64,000 bases of DNA from Nocardia brasiliensis IFM 10847 (GTDB lineage: Bacteria > Actinomycetota > Actinomycetes > Mycobacteriales > Mycobacteriaceae): positions 1-64,000 of the forward strand of contig NZ_BAUA01000161.1 of NCBI RefSeq assembly GCF_000710915.1, written 5' to 3'. The notes beneath the pieces are model-generated. The model did not search any database. It worked only from the letters and a program-made list of their open reading frames with translations, and was not told the origin of the DNA. Each line of letters begins with the position of its first letter. Position 1 is the first letter of the stretch. Positions 42,266 through 50,511 of this stretch are shown piece by piece. Made by a program: the position numbers and the translations under genes.

Positions 42266-43954
42266 ATGCAGACGCGGGTCGTGGATTATCTGGTCCGAGT
42301 GGTCGCGGACCTGGGCGTGCGGCACATCTTCGGGGTGGACGGCGCGAACATCGAGGACCTCTACGATGCCGTCTTCGACACGGCGCACGACCTCACCGCG
42401 GTGGTCGCCAAACATGAATTCGGCGCGGCGACCATGGCCGACGGCTATGCCCGCTCCACCGGCGGCTTCGGCGTCGTAGCCGCGACCTCCGGTGGCGGTG
42501 CCATGAATCTCGTTGCGGGCCTAGCCGAATCGTTCGCTTCCCGGGTTCCGGTGCTCGCGCTGGTTGGTCAGCCGCCGACCGCGTCGGCGGGCCACGGTGC
42601 CTTCCAGGACACCAGCGGACGGGCGGGCACCATCGACGCCGCCCGCGTGTTCGGTGCGATCACCCGGTACTGCGCCCGCGTCGAGGCGGCCGCCGACCTG
42701 CCCGAGCAGGTGTCCAGGGCGCTCGGCGCGGCCCGCCGCGGCGGGCCCGCGGTGCTGTTGCTGCCCAAAGACGTGCAGCAGGCCGACCTCGGTCAGCTGC
42801 CTCCGTTCCGGTTGCCCGCCAAGACATATCGGTGTGATCGAGCGGGGCTCGCGCGCGTGGTCACCGCACTGCGGGCGGCGCGCCGGACCGGCAAGATCGT
42901 GCTCATCGCCGGTGACCAGGTGGCCAGAGACGATGCCCGCGACGAGCTGGCCCGCCTGGCCGCGGTGCTGGACGCCGCCGTCGGGGTCGCGCCCGATGCC
43001 AAAGACACCTTCGACAACACCGACCCCGGTTTCTGTGGGGTCGCGGGCAGCATGGGCCATCCCGAACTCGCCGCCGCGCTGCGGACCTCGGCATTGTGCC
43101 TGATCATCGGCACCCCCATGCCGATCACAGCGCGCACCGGACTGGACGACGCGCTGACCGGCTGTGCCGTGGCGAGCCTCGGCCTCGTCGCGCCATACCT
43201 GCCCGCGACCCACGCGACGAGCACCGACCTGGCGCGCACACTGAGTGAGCTCGCCGACGAATTCGCCAACACCGCAGCACCTTCCGAGCCGCGCGCGGCC
43301 TCCGCGCTCACACCACTGCATGTGCCCACCGCGACCGGCCCCGGGCTGCGCTATCGCGAACTGGTCGAAACCATCGAGACGGCACTGCCCGCGGGCACCG
43401 ACGTCTTCGCCGACGCGGGCAATACCGGCGCGGCGGTGGTGCATCAACTGCGGGTGCCGCGCGGCGGCCGGTTCGCCGTGGCGCTCGGGATGGGCGGCAT
43501 GGGCTACGCGTTCGGCGCCGCCATCGGTTCCGCGTTCGCCCGGCGCGGCGGCGGCCGGCGCACCGTGGTGATCGCGGGCGACGGCGCGTTCTTCATGCAC
43601 GGCATGGAGGTGCACACCGCGATCGAGCACGCGCTGCCGATCACCTTCATCGTGCTCAACAACAACGCGCACGCCATGTGCGTGACCAGGGAGCAGCTGT
43701 ACTACCGGGATCGGTACAGCTACAACAGATTCCGGCCCGCGCAACTCGGCGACGGCGTCGGCGCCATGTTTCCGGCGCTACCCGCCGTGTCGGTGCGCGC
43801 GCCCGGTGAACTCCCCGCGGCACTGCACGCCTGCCTGGAAACCGCTGGGCCGTCGTTCCTTTCGATCGACGTCGATCCCGACGAGGTCCCGCCGTTCCTC
43901 CCGTTCCTCACGACCATCGAACACTCCAGGAGTAGTAATGACCGCATCGCGTAG
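42266..43954 (+). CDS. Thiamine-diphosphate-dependent enzyme (acetolactate-synthase/decarboxylase-like)
   Basis: A 562-residue ThDP enzyme with the three classical domains. The N-terminal PYR domain has the activating Glu in VAKHEFGAATMADGYARSTG. The C-terminal PP domain has GDGAFFMHGMEVHTAIEHA ending IVLNNNAH, the metal/diphosphate-binding GDG...NN motif. Enzymes of this shape decarboxylate 2-keto acids and join the aldehyde unit to a second carbonyl. ATG 42266 follows GGGGAGGAG. It is the first gene of a tight four-gene operon with an SRPBCC protein, a KAS III-like enzyme and an aminotransferase, so it probably acts on a keto acid made by that aminotransferase. Confidence 0.92.
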   Translation: MQTRVVDYLVRVVADLGVRHIFGVDGANIEDLYDAVFDTAHDLTAVVAKHEFGAATMADGYARSTGGFGVVAATSGGGAMNLVAGLAESFASRVPVLALVGQPPTASAGHGAFQDTSGRAGTIDAARVFGAITRYCARVEAAADLPEQVSRALGAARRGGPAVLLLPKDVQQADLGQLPPFRLPAKTYRCDRAGLARVVTALRAARRTGKIVLIAGDQVARDDARDELARLAAVLDAAVGVAPDAKDTFDNTDPGFCGVAGSMGHPELAAALRTSALCLIIGTPMPITARTGLDDALTGCAVASLGLVAPYLPATHATSTDLARTLSELADEFANTAAPSEPRAASALTPLHVPTATGPGLRYRELVETIETALPAGTDVFADAGNTGAAVVHQLRVPRGGRFAVALGMGGMGYAFGAAIGSAFARRGGGRRTVVIAGDGAFFMHGMEVHTAIEHALPITFIVLNNNAHAMCVTREQLYYRDRYSYNRFRPAQLGDGVGAMFPALPAVSVRAPGELPAALHACLETAGPSFLSIDVDPDEVPPFLPFLTTIEHSRSSNDRIA

Positions 43955-44630
43955 CGATTCCCGTAGTGTCCGGCCGACCGGCGCGCTGCCCGCCCTCAGC
44001 GATATCCCGGCGGCGCTCGTCCCGGGTGTGCTGCGCATCGAGAACTCCGACAAGGACGCCACCACCCCGATCATCATGGACATGCTGCGGTCGGTCTATC
44101 CGCACGACCAGATCTTCGGCGAGTACTGCCCGGTGCAGGCGTATATCGCCGCACCACCGCGCGAGGTCTACGAATACCTCGCGGACACCAGGTCTTTGGA
44201 GGAGTGGACCTACAGCCTGCGCGGCTTCGTCGAAACCGGCGAGCCCGGCCTGTGGCTGGCCTACGACCGGCTCGGCGACGAGACCCGGATCTACACGCGC
44301 ACCGTGGCGCATCCCGAGGCGATGACCGTGGACTACCACTGCGCCTGGGACCAGTCCCGGCACCTGTGGATGATCTACCTGCTGCGCGTGATCGATGCCC
44401 AGACGGTGCTCGACAAGCCTGGATCTGTTGTGCTGTGGGTCAATTGCAAACACCCCTTCTACGACGAGAATCCCTATCCCGAGACCGCGCCGCCGCAGCG
44501 GCCGGTGTGGGTCGGTGACTTCTGGGAGATGTTCTCCGCGGGCCACCAGCTGGAAATGGACAACCTCAAAGCGATCTGCGAGTACCGAGCGGCCAACGGC
44601 CTGCCGGTCAAGCCCGACTGGATGAACTGA
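43938..44630 (+). CDS. SRPBCC-family protein in the ThDP cluster
   Basis: A 230-residue protein. Residues about 60-180 resemble the SRPBCC/polyketide-cyclase fold: CPVQAYIAAPPREVYEYLADTRSLEEWTYSLRGFV, then VDYHCAWDQSRHLWMIYLLRV. The C-terminus has FWEMFSAGHQLEMDNLKAICE. ATG 43938 lies inside the end of the ThDP gene (17-bp overlap) and follows AGGAG, so the two are co-translated. It could be a cyclase or a lid for a reactive intermediate. The exact reaction is not known. Confidence 0.8.
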   Translation: MTASRSDSRSVRPTGALPALSDIPAALVPGVLRIENSDKDATTPIIMDMLRSVYPHDQIFGEYCPVQAYIAAPPREVYEYLADTRSLEEWTYSLRGFVETGEPGLWLAYDRLGDETRIYTRTVAHPEAMTVDYHCAWDQSRHLWMIYLLRVIDAQTVLDKPGSVVLWVNCKHPFYDENPYPETAPPQRPVWVGDFWEMFSAGHQLEMDNLKAICEYRAANGLPVKPDWMN

Positions 44631-44637
44631 GCCCGGT

Positions 44638-45660
44638 ATGAATTCCTTTCCCACGGTCAGCCTCGTCGACGTCGCCGGGTATCTGCCCGGCGAACCGGTG
44701 GGCACCGAATATTTCACCCAGTTCTCCCGTTCGGACCGGATGGCGAAGAACGTGATGTTCCGGTCCCCCACGGCCCGCCACCACGTGGATCGCGACGAGA
44801 CCGCGGTGGACATGGTCGAGCGCGCGGTCGCCCCGCTGATCGAACGGCATGGGGCACAATTCCTCTCGCAGATCGACGTGCTGATCACGCACACCCAGCT
44901 GCCGACCAATCCGGTCATGGGGTGCGGGCCCGAGGTCGCCCGGCGGCTCGGCGCCCGCCCCGGCTTCGTCTACGACGTGCACAACGGCGGCTGCGCGGCC
45001 TTCGTGCACATGATGTCGATGGCGCAGATGGTGTTGCAGACCACCGACGCACGCACCGCGCTGATCGCGGCCACCCAGAACTGCGCCGGACCGGTCTTCA
45101 CTCAGTCCGAGATCCGCAAGCTGGCCCAGGCGCCGGTGCCCGGCGACGGGTGCGGCGTCGGCCTGCTGGTGAAGGACGACAGCGCGCCGATCCTGGACAT
45201 CGAATGCCGCACCTACCCCGAATTCGCCGGGGACATGGAGTTCTCCACCAACGGCGACCGCAAGTACTGGGAGCCCGGCGAGGGGCAGGGCTGCGTGAGC
45301 TTCACCGAATCGAAGATCACCAAGGTGTTCGCGCGCGGTAACCGGCTGGTGCCGGAAGTGGCGCTGGCCGTGTGCGATCGGATCGGGGTGAAGGGCCGCG
45401 ACATCGACACCTTCGTCACCAATCAACCCAACCGCCTGTTCCTGCGGAACTGGCACGACGCGCTGGAACTGCCCGCCGAACGGCACCCGGACACCTTCGA
45501 CCGGTGTGGAAACCTCTTCGCCGCGGGCATTCCGGTGACCCTGGATGTGGAGAACCAGGCGGGCCGGCTGCGTAACGGCTCGGTGGTCCTGCTGTCGGCC
45601 TTCGCGCACGCGGGTGATTTCGCGGCCGCCGCGGCCGTCCGGTGGGGCGCGGCCAGATGA
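44638..45660 (+). CDS. KAS III-like condensing/acyl-transfer enzyme with His-to-Asn change
   Basis: A 340-residue thiolase-fold enzyme of the FabH type. The nucleophile is C119 in VHNGGCAAFVH. At the place of the FabH HQAN motif there is NQPNRLF (N262), so the catalytic His is Asn. The second Asn of the triad, N292 in CGNLFAAGIPVTLD, is kept. With Cys-Asn-Asn, decarboxylative condensation would be unusual; acyl transfer, or a different condensation, is possible. It lies 7 bp after the SRPBCC gene and its stop overlaps the aminotransferase start. Confidence 0.87.
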   Translation: MNSFPTVSLVDVAGYLPGEPVGTEYFTQFSRSDRMAKNVMFRSPTARHHVDRDETAVDMVERAVAPLIERHGAQFLSQIDVLITHTQLPTNPVMGCGPEVARRLGARPGFVYDVHNGGCAAFVHMMSMAQMVLQTTDARTALIAATQNCAGPVFTQSEIRKLAQAPVPGDGCGVGLLVKDDSAPILDIECRTYPEFAGDMEFSTNGDRKYWEPGEGQGCVSFTESKITKVFARGNRLVPEVALAVCDRIGVKGRDIDTFVTNQPNRLFLRNWHDALELPAERHPDTFDRCGNLFAAGIPVTLDVENQAGRLRNGSVVLLSAFAHAGDFAAAAAVRWGAAR

Positions 45661-46691
45661 ATGTCCGGCTCGCCGCGGAGACCACGCCGTCACGACAGCG
45701 GCGCGGCGCCGCTACGCCGCCGCGGTTCGATCTGACGCTGAGCGAGAACCCGTTCCCACCATTGCCTTCCGTGCTGCGCGCGGTGCACGGCACGCTGGCG
45801 CAGGCGAATCGGTATCCCGAGTTCCTGCCCGACCGGTTGCCTCGGCTGATCGCCCGGCACCTCGGTGTCCGCGCGGATCAGCTCGTGGTCGGCGCGGGCG
45901 CGACCGGGGTCGCGTGGCAGATCATTCAATCGCTCACCGCGCCGGGCGCCGGAATGGTCTACGGGTCACCGACTTTCGACGGCTACCCGATCATGGCGGA
46001 GATGGCCGGGCTCGACCCGGTGCCGGTGCCGTTGGACGCCGGTGGCGATCAGGACCTGTGGGCGCTGGCCAAGGCCGTCGACAGGCGTACCGGGCTGGTG
46101 GTGGTGTGCCGTCCGCACAACCCGACCGGCACCGTGGTGCCGGCCGCAGAGCTGGCTGCGTTCCTGCGCGCGGTGCCCGCGCGGGTGCCGGTGATCCTGG
46201 ACGAGGCCTATGTCGAATTCCTCGACGCCGCCGACCATGTCGACCCGCGCACCCTGCTGAGCAGGCATGCGAATCTGCTTGTGCTGCGTACCTTCTCGAA
46301 AGCGTACGGTTTGGCCGGGCTGCGCATCGGCTACGCGTTCGGCAGGCCCGAACTGGCAGCCCGGGTGCGCAGGCTGCAACTGCCGTTCGGGATGAGTTCG
46401 ACGGCGCAAGCGGCGGTCTGCGCGTCCTATGCCGCGGCACCGGAACTCGCCGCGCGCACCCTGCGTATCACCACCGCGCGCGAAGAACTGCGCAACGCGT
46501 TGCGGGACTGCGGTATCGCGGTGCCGCGCAGCCAGGCCAACTTCCTGTTCCTGCCCGGTCCCGGTGTGGCCACCGCGCTGCGGCGGGCCGGTATCGCGGC
46601 GAAGGCGTATCCCGATGGGAGTGCGCGCATCTCGGTCGGCGACCCCGACGCCGATCGGGCCGTGCTGCACGCGCTGGCGGGACTGCGTTAA
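45657..46691 (+). CDS. PLP-dependent aminotransferase (HisC/aromatic type)
   Basis: A 344-residue class I/II aminotransferase resembling histidinol-phosphate and aromatic aminotransferases. LSENPFPPLPSVLRAV is the N-terminal mark, PHNPTGTVV and ILDEAYVEF bind the cofactor ring, and the Schiff-base Lys is in RTFSKAYGLAGLRIGY near residue 215. ATG 45657 overlaps the stop of the KAS III-like gene (ATGA). In this cluster it probably supplies or consumes a 2-keto acid, likely aromatic. The stop overlaps that of the convergent transporter. Confidence 0.9.
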   Translation: MNVRLAAETTPSRQRRGAATPPRFDLTLSENPFPPLPSVLRAVHGTLAQANRYPEFLPDRLPRLIARHLGVRADQLVVGAGATGVAWQIIQSLTAPGAGMVYGSPTFDGYPIMAEMAGLDPVPVPLDAGGDQDLWALAKAVDRRTGLVVVCRPHNPTGTVVPAAELAAFLRAVPARVPVILDEAYVEFLDAADHVDPRTLLSRHANLLVLRTFSKAYGLAGLRIGYAFGRPELAARVRRLQLPFGMSSTAQAAVCASYAAAPELAARTLRITTAREELRNALRDCGIAVPRSQANFLFLPGPGVATALRRAGIAAKAYPDGSARISVGDPDADRAVLHALAGLR

Positions 46692-47692
46692 GCGGCCGGT
46701 TTCAATTCGCTGGCTTCCCCCGGGTCGTCGGCCTGCTTGGCCCAGCGCTGCGACAGCGCGGCACAGGTGATCAGCTGGATCTGATGGAACATCATCAAGG
46801 GCAGCACGATCAGGCCCACCGGCTGACTCGCGAAAAGCACCGTCGCCATGGGCAATCCGGTCGCCAGGCTCTTCTTGGAGCCGCAGAACACGATCACGAT
46901 GCGGTCGGCCCGGGAGAAGCCGGCGAAACGGCCGACCAGCATGGTCAAGGCGATGATGAGCGCGAGCAGCACACAGCACACACCGGCCAGCGCGAGAATC
47001 CGCCACGGCGAGAGCATGTGCCAGATGCCCTCCACCATGCCCGCGCTGAACGCGGCGTAGACGACGAGCAGGATGGAGCCGCGGTCCACCAGCTTCGTCG
47101 GCTCGGCGTAGCGGCTGAGCCAGCCGATCACCTTCGGCCGGATCAGCTGCCCGATCGCGAACGGGACCAGCAGCTGCAGCACGATGTCGCCGATCGAGGA
47201 GAAATCCACGCTGGCATGGCCGGTGGTGTTCATCAACAGGATCACCAGCAGCGGGGTGATGAACACACCGAGCAGGTTCGAGGTCGTCGCGCTCACGATC
47301 GCGCCCGGCACATTGCCTTTCGCGATCGAGGTGAACGCGATGGACGACTGCACGGTGGACGGGACCAGGCAGAGGAACAGCAGGCCGGTGTACAGGTCGT
47401 CGGTCAGCACGCTCGGCACCAGCACCCGGGCCGCCAGGCCGAGCAACGGGAAGGCGACGAAGGTGCAGGCGAGCACCACCAGATGCAACCGCCAGTGCGT
47501 GAGGCCGGCCAGCGCCTCCTTCGGCGACAGGCGCGTGCCGTACAGCAGGAAGAGCAATGCGATGGCAATCTTCGTCAGCACGTCGACCACGTCCGCCGCG
47601 GTACCTCTGGCCGGGAAAACGCTGGCCAGGGCGACAGAAGCGAGGATCGACAGGATGAATCCGTCGATATAGAACTTGCTGAGGAATCGCAC
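46688..47692 (-). CDS. SBF-like (bile acid:sodium symporter family) transporter
   Basis: A 334-residue protein with nine to ten helices. Family features are FYIDGFILSILASVALASVFP, the extended LVPSTVQSSIAFTSIAKGNV, and FCGSKKSLATGLPMATVLF with the crossed-helix sodium-site region. It belongs to the YfeH-like SBF_like branch. GTG 47692 is preferred to the longer frame because TAGCCT lies 5 nt upstream and the extension has no match. The 3' end meets the aminotransferase gene; any role in moving that cluster's product is speculation. Confidence 0.87.
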   Translation of the reverse strand: MRFLSKFYIDGFILSILASVALASVFPARGTAADVVDVLTKIAIALLFLLYGTRLSPKEALAGLTHWRLHLVVLACTFVAFPLLGLAARVLVPSVLTDDLYTGLLFLCLVPSTVQSSIAFTSIAKGNVPGAIVSATTSNLLGVFITPLLVILLMNTTGHASVDFSSIGDIVLQLLVPFAIGQLIRPKVIGWLSRYAEPTKLVDRGSILLVVYAAFSAGMVEGIWHMLSPWRILALAGVCCVLLALIIALTMLVGRFAGFSRADRIVIVFCGSKKSLATGLPMATVLFASQPVGLIVLPLMMFHQIQLITCAALSQRWAKQADDPGEASELKPAA

Positions 47693-47703
47693 AGCCCAGG
47701 CTA
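47693..47703 (-). promoter_or_regulatory. -10 element for a near-leaderless transporter transcript
   Basis: TAGCCT on the minus strand (47703-47698) lies 5 nt before GTG 47692. Confidence 0.4.
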
Positions 47704-47825
47704 ACGCCGTAACCGAGCCCCGAGCGCGCCCACGCCGTGCGTACTTTCTCACATCCCATGAATTGCGATATCAGTCCGGACGAAGCCGAACGTTCGTGCT
47801 GATCGAAGTCGCGAGTGCGTCGGGA

Positions 47826-48140
47826 TCAGCGGCGCGGCCATCTCTTCGCGGCGGTGCCGGAAGGCGCCGGTAGACCCAGATACGCCGCGAACGCGGTGGC
47901 ATCGGCCACGGTGCTGGTCTTCGGTCTGCCGTCGGCCCAGGCGCGGAACCGCTCGCGGTAGTCGGGGCCGCAGGCTTGGGCCAGCGTCGGGAAGCGGCGG
48001 GCTACCTCGTCCGCGCGTTTGCGGAGCAGGGCGTGCGCGGCGGCCGCGACATCCGCGCGGTCGAATCCCGCGGGCACCGAAGCACCCGCCACCAGGGCGC
48101 GGACCAGAGCCGCTTGCTGCTCGGCCAACTCGGCGCTCAC
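47826..48140 (-). CDS. Small DUF2063/BufC-like partner of the DUF692 enzyme
   Basis: A 104-residue protein. AEQQAALVRALVAG at the N-terminus and then VARRFPTLAQACGPDYRERFRAWAD ... FAAYLGLP follow the pattern of the DUF2063 domain (Q-x-x-F, FPxLxxxxGxxxxxxF, FxxYL), which in MNIO systems serves as the substrate-binding partner. GTG 48140 overlaps the DUF692 stop. The protein is shorter than usual partners, so the family assignment is tentative; the operon context supports it. Confidence 0.65.
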   Translation of the reverse strand: MSAELAEQQAALVRALVAGASVPAGFDRADVAAAAHALLRKRADEVARRFPTLAQACGPDYRERFRAWADGRPKTSTVADATAFAAYLGLPAPSGTAAKRWPRR

Positions 48141-49015
48141 GCGCGCACCGCCCGGGCCCGGCCGGTGATCGACGGGCGGTGCGCCGCGGCGGCGATCGCG
48201 TCGAGTTCGTCCAGGAGTTCGGCGGCGGGCGGGTAGTTGCCGTCGCGCTCGAGCATCAGGGGCACCGGCTGCCGGGCGGTGAATTCCGCTACGAGGGTGA
48301 GCACTTCAGCCGGAACGGGGTCGGCATGCGTGTCGTGATAGCGGCCACCGGCCTCGTGACCGCCTGCGACGTGACAGTAGGCCACCCGGTCGGCGGGCAG
48401 GCGCAGTAGTTCGCCGAGCGGATCGCGGCCCCGATTGCGGGCATTGGCATAGACATTCGCGATATCGAGCAGCAGATACACCCCGGTCCGCTCGACCAGC
48501 TCGGTGAGGAATTCCGATTCGGTGTACTCGTCGTCGGGCCAATCGAACAGCGCGGCAATGTTTTCCACGGCCAGCGGCACCCCGAGCCCAGCTCGGGTCC
48601 GGGTGATGTTGCGTTCGAGCACAGCCAACGCCGCGGCCGACCGCGGCACCGGCAGCAGATGCCCCGCCTCGACTCCGCCCGCGCGCACGAAGGCGATGTG
48701 CTCGCTCACCAACGCAGCGTCCAGCGCCGCCGCACCGGCGGCCAGGTGCGCGATCCGCTGCTCATCGACCGGCTCCGCCCCGCCCAGTGACAGCGAAATA
48801 CCATGCGGCACAACGGCGACGCCGCGATCGATCAGTGCGGTCAGCTCGGCGGGCGGCACTGCCGTCAGCCCCCCGCGCAGCCGAGACCGCCGCCGCATCG
48901 GCAGCGACTCCGCGATCACCTCGACGAAACCGAGCCCGTCCAGTTCGGCGATGACGCCGCAGATCTCGGGCCGCCAGCCGATGCCGAGCGCGGCCGGCGG
49001 CAACAGTCCGTTCAT
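48137..49015 (-). CDS. DUF692 multinuclear non-heme iron oxidase (MNIO)
   Basis: A 292-residue TIM-barrel enzyme of the DUF692/MNIO family, whose members oxidise Cys or other residues in peptide precursors using two or three iron ions. The family's residues are visible: GIGWRPEI, VIAESLPMR, VPHGISLSLGG, VSEHIAF, LPVPRSAAAL, VENIAALF, LLLDIANVYANARN, YCHVAGGHEAG, DTHADPVPAEV and MLERDGNYP. It starts 15 bp after a TIGR04222-type membrane protein with a Cys-Gly tail and overlaps a DUF2063-like gene. That tail is the probable substrate. Confidence 0.93.
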   Translation of the reverse strand: MNGLLPPAALGIGWRPEICGVIAELDGLGFVEVIAESLPMRRRSRLRGGLTAVPPAELTALIDRGVAVVPHGISLSLGGAEPVDEQRIAHLAAGAAALDAALVSEHIAFVRAGGVEAGHLLPVPRSAAALAVLERNITRTRAGLGVPLAVENIAALFDWPDDEYTESEFLTELVERTGVYLLLDIANVYANARNRGRDPLGELLRLPADRVAYCHVAGGHEAGGRYHDTHADPVPAEVLTLVAEFTARQPVPLMLERDGNYPPAAELLDELDAIAAAAHRPSITGRARAVRA

Positions 49016-49030
49016 CGGGCGGCCGGACCG

Positions 49031-49948
49031 TCACCCACCACAGCCGCCACCCCCACCGCAGCCGCCGCCACCACTGCAACCGCCGCCACCGCTCCCGCCG
49101 CTGTCACCACCGGACGAACTCGGCGGTTCGACCGCACCGGCCAGCCCGGGATCCAGCGACAACAGCGCGGCCCCGCCGAAGATCGCCGCCGCGATCGCGG
49201 CGCTTTCCACCCCGTAGGTCGAGTAGGCGGGCGAGTTGGACGGCCGCAGATGCTGACTGCTGGTCCTCGCGTCGGTACGAGCCCGTTTGCCGAGCGGGGT
49301 CAGCCGCGGCTTGCCCACCAGGAACCAGTAGCAGAGGAACTGCGCCAGCAGGGTGAGGACGAGGAAAGCGACCGGGTTGTTGTTGAGCATGCCCGCGATG
49401 AGCCGCACCACACCGACCGTCATGACGACCAGCGTCGGCAGGCCCGCGTCCCAGATCCGCCGCTTGAAGTCCGCGTCCGGGAAGTAGCCGCGCCGCACCA
49501 TGGAATCGCGCAGTGCGGCGAGGGTGCCGGACAACGCGACGGTGAGCGCCGCCACCGTCGGCTTGGTCCCGGCGACGATCTGCCGGTGCACCGCCAGCGT
49601 GAACGGGTCCAACCGGAATTCGTCCGCCTGCTCCAGCGGCCGGGTCGGCGCGGCACCGGAATCGATGAGTTCGGCGCTGCGCAGCCGGGCCAGCGCGGTG
49701 AGCACCGCGCGCCGGTCGTCGAACAGCAGCCCGACCTCGGGCGCGGACAGTTCGGCGCCGGGGTGCGCGGCGCCCGGGTCCGGCGCGGCGCGCGTCACCC
49801 GTAGCCGCATCCATATTCCGAGCGCCACCGCGAGCAGCGCGAACGGCAGATAGATCGCCAAGAAATCGGATCCGGAGATGCCCCACGTATCGCCTGCCGC
49901 GACGACGAGATCGGAGCCCGCGCTCCGGTCGAACGTACCCATATCCAC
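49031..49948 (-). CDS. TIGR04222-type membrane protein with Cys-Gly tail, probable MNIO substrate
   Basis: A 305-residue protein with a first helix FLAIYLPFALLAVALGIWM near 28-46, a soluble middle (RRAVLTALARLRSAELID ... VRRGYFPD), two helices near 180-225 (LPTLVVMTVGVVRLIAG; FLVLTLLAQFLCYWFLVG), and one near 265. The last 30 residues are Gly-rich with three evenly placed Cys: GGCSGGGGCGGGGGCGG at the very end. This matches the TIGR04222 architecture of a conserved membrane part followed by a low-complexity Cys/Gly tail. GTG 49948 or ATG 49942 are possible starts. It is the first gene of the MNIO operon. Confidence 0.88.
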   Translation of the reverse strand: MDMGTFDRSAGSDLVVAAGDTWGISGSDFLAIYLPFALLAVALGIWMRLRVTRAAPDPGAAHPGAELSAPEVGLLFDDRRAVLTALARLRSAELIDSGAAPTRPLEQADEFRLDPFTLAVHRQIVAGTKPTVAALTVALSGTLAALRDSMVRRGYFPDADFKRRIWDAGLPTLVVMTVGVVRLIAGMLNNNPVAFLVLTLLAQFLCYWFLVGKPRLTPLGKRARTDARTSSQHLRPSNSPAYSTYGVESAAIAAAIFGGAALLSLDPGLAGAVEPPSSSGGDSGGSGGGGCSGGGGCGGGGGCGG

Positions 49949-50091
49949 CCCGGAGTCGTGCCAGTAGTTTCCCCAGTATGGGACCGCCCCACACCGGTGC
50001 CAACCGGATTCGGCGAGGTGATCGGATCGAAACCTGGGCGAATAGGGTTACGCGCGGGCCGGTGGAATGGTTCGTCCGGCCGAAACGGGGC

Positions 50092-50499
50092 TCAGGTCGC
50101 GGGTTGGCAGGCGTCGCGCAGCGAGCAGGCGCCGCACGCGCTACCGCAACCGCCGACCTCGGCGGGCGGGGCGATCGCCGCGGCCCTGGCCGCGGCCGCG
50201 TTGGCGCCCGCACCCAGGGTGAACAGCGCGACGACGGCGACACCGACGGCGACGAACAGCGCCGCGAAACCACCCGCGGCGAGTACGACGAGGCCACCGG
50301 CCAGCAGCAGCGCGCCCGCGGCCAGCGAGGTGGGGGCGGCGATGCGATTCGCGACGCGGAAGGTCTCGTCATCGGAGAGGGCGGCCTCGGTGTGCACCCC
50401 GACGAAGCGGTTGCGCGGCAGCCGGCCGGTCAGCCCGAGCGCTCCGGTCGCGAGGGCGACGAGGCCGAGCACGAACAAGACGAGAGCGACGACGAACAC
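50092..50499 (-). CDS. SdpI-like membrane protein with Cys-rich C-terminal tail
   Basis: A 135-residue protein with three helices. TGRLPRNRFVGVHTEAALSDDETFRVANR between helices 1 and 2 is the SdpI-type loop; SdpI of Bacillus is an immunity/signalling membrane protein. The C-terminal tail VGGCGSACGACSLRDACQ has four Cys (C-x3-C-x2-C-x5-C), which is unusual for that family and could bind a metal or be modified. GTG 50499 lies 6 nt after TAGCCT, so it is probably leaderless. It precedes the MNIO operon on the same strand. Confidence 0.75.
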   Translation of the reverse strand: MFVVALVLFVLGLVALATGALGLTGRLPRNRFVGVHTEAALSDDETFRVANRIAAPTSLAAGALLLAGGLVVLAAGGFAALFVAVGVAVVALFTLGAGANAAAARAAAIAPPAEVGGCGSACGACSLRDACQPAT

Positions 50500-50511
50500 C
50501 CATGCAGGCTA
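50500..50511 (-). promoter_or_regulatory. -10 element for the SdpI-like gene
   Basis: TAGCCT on the minus strand (50511-50506) lies 6 nt before GTG 50499. Confidence 0.5.

Noticed and set aside
49031..49120. The Gly-rich tail of the TIGR04222-type protein as a frameshift artefact
   Set aside because: The frame is continuous with the membrane domain, uses regular Gly codons with spaced Cys codons, and fits the known architecture of the family.
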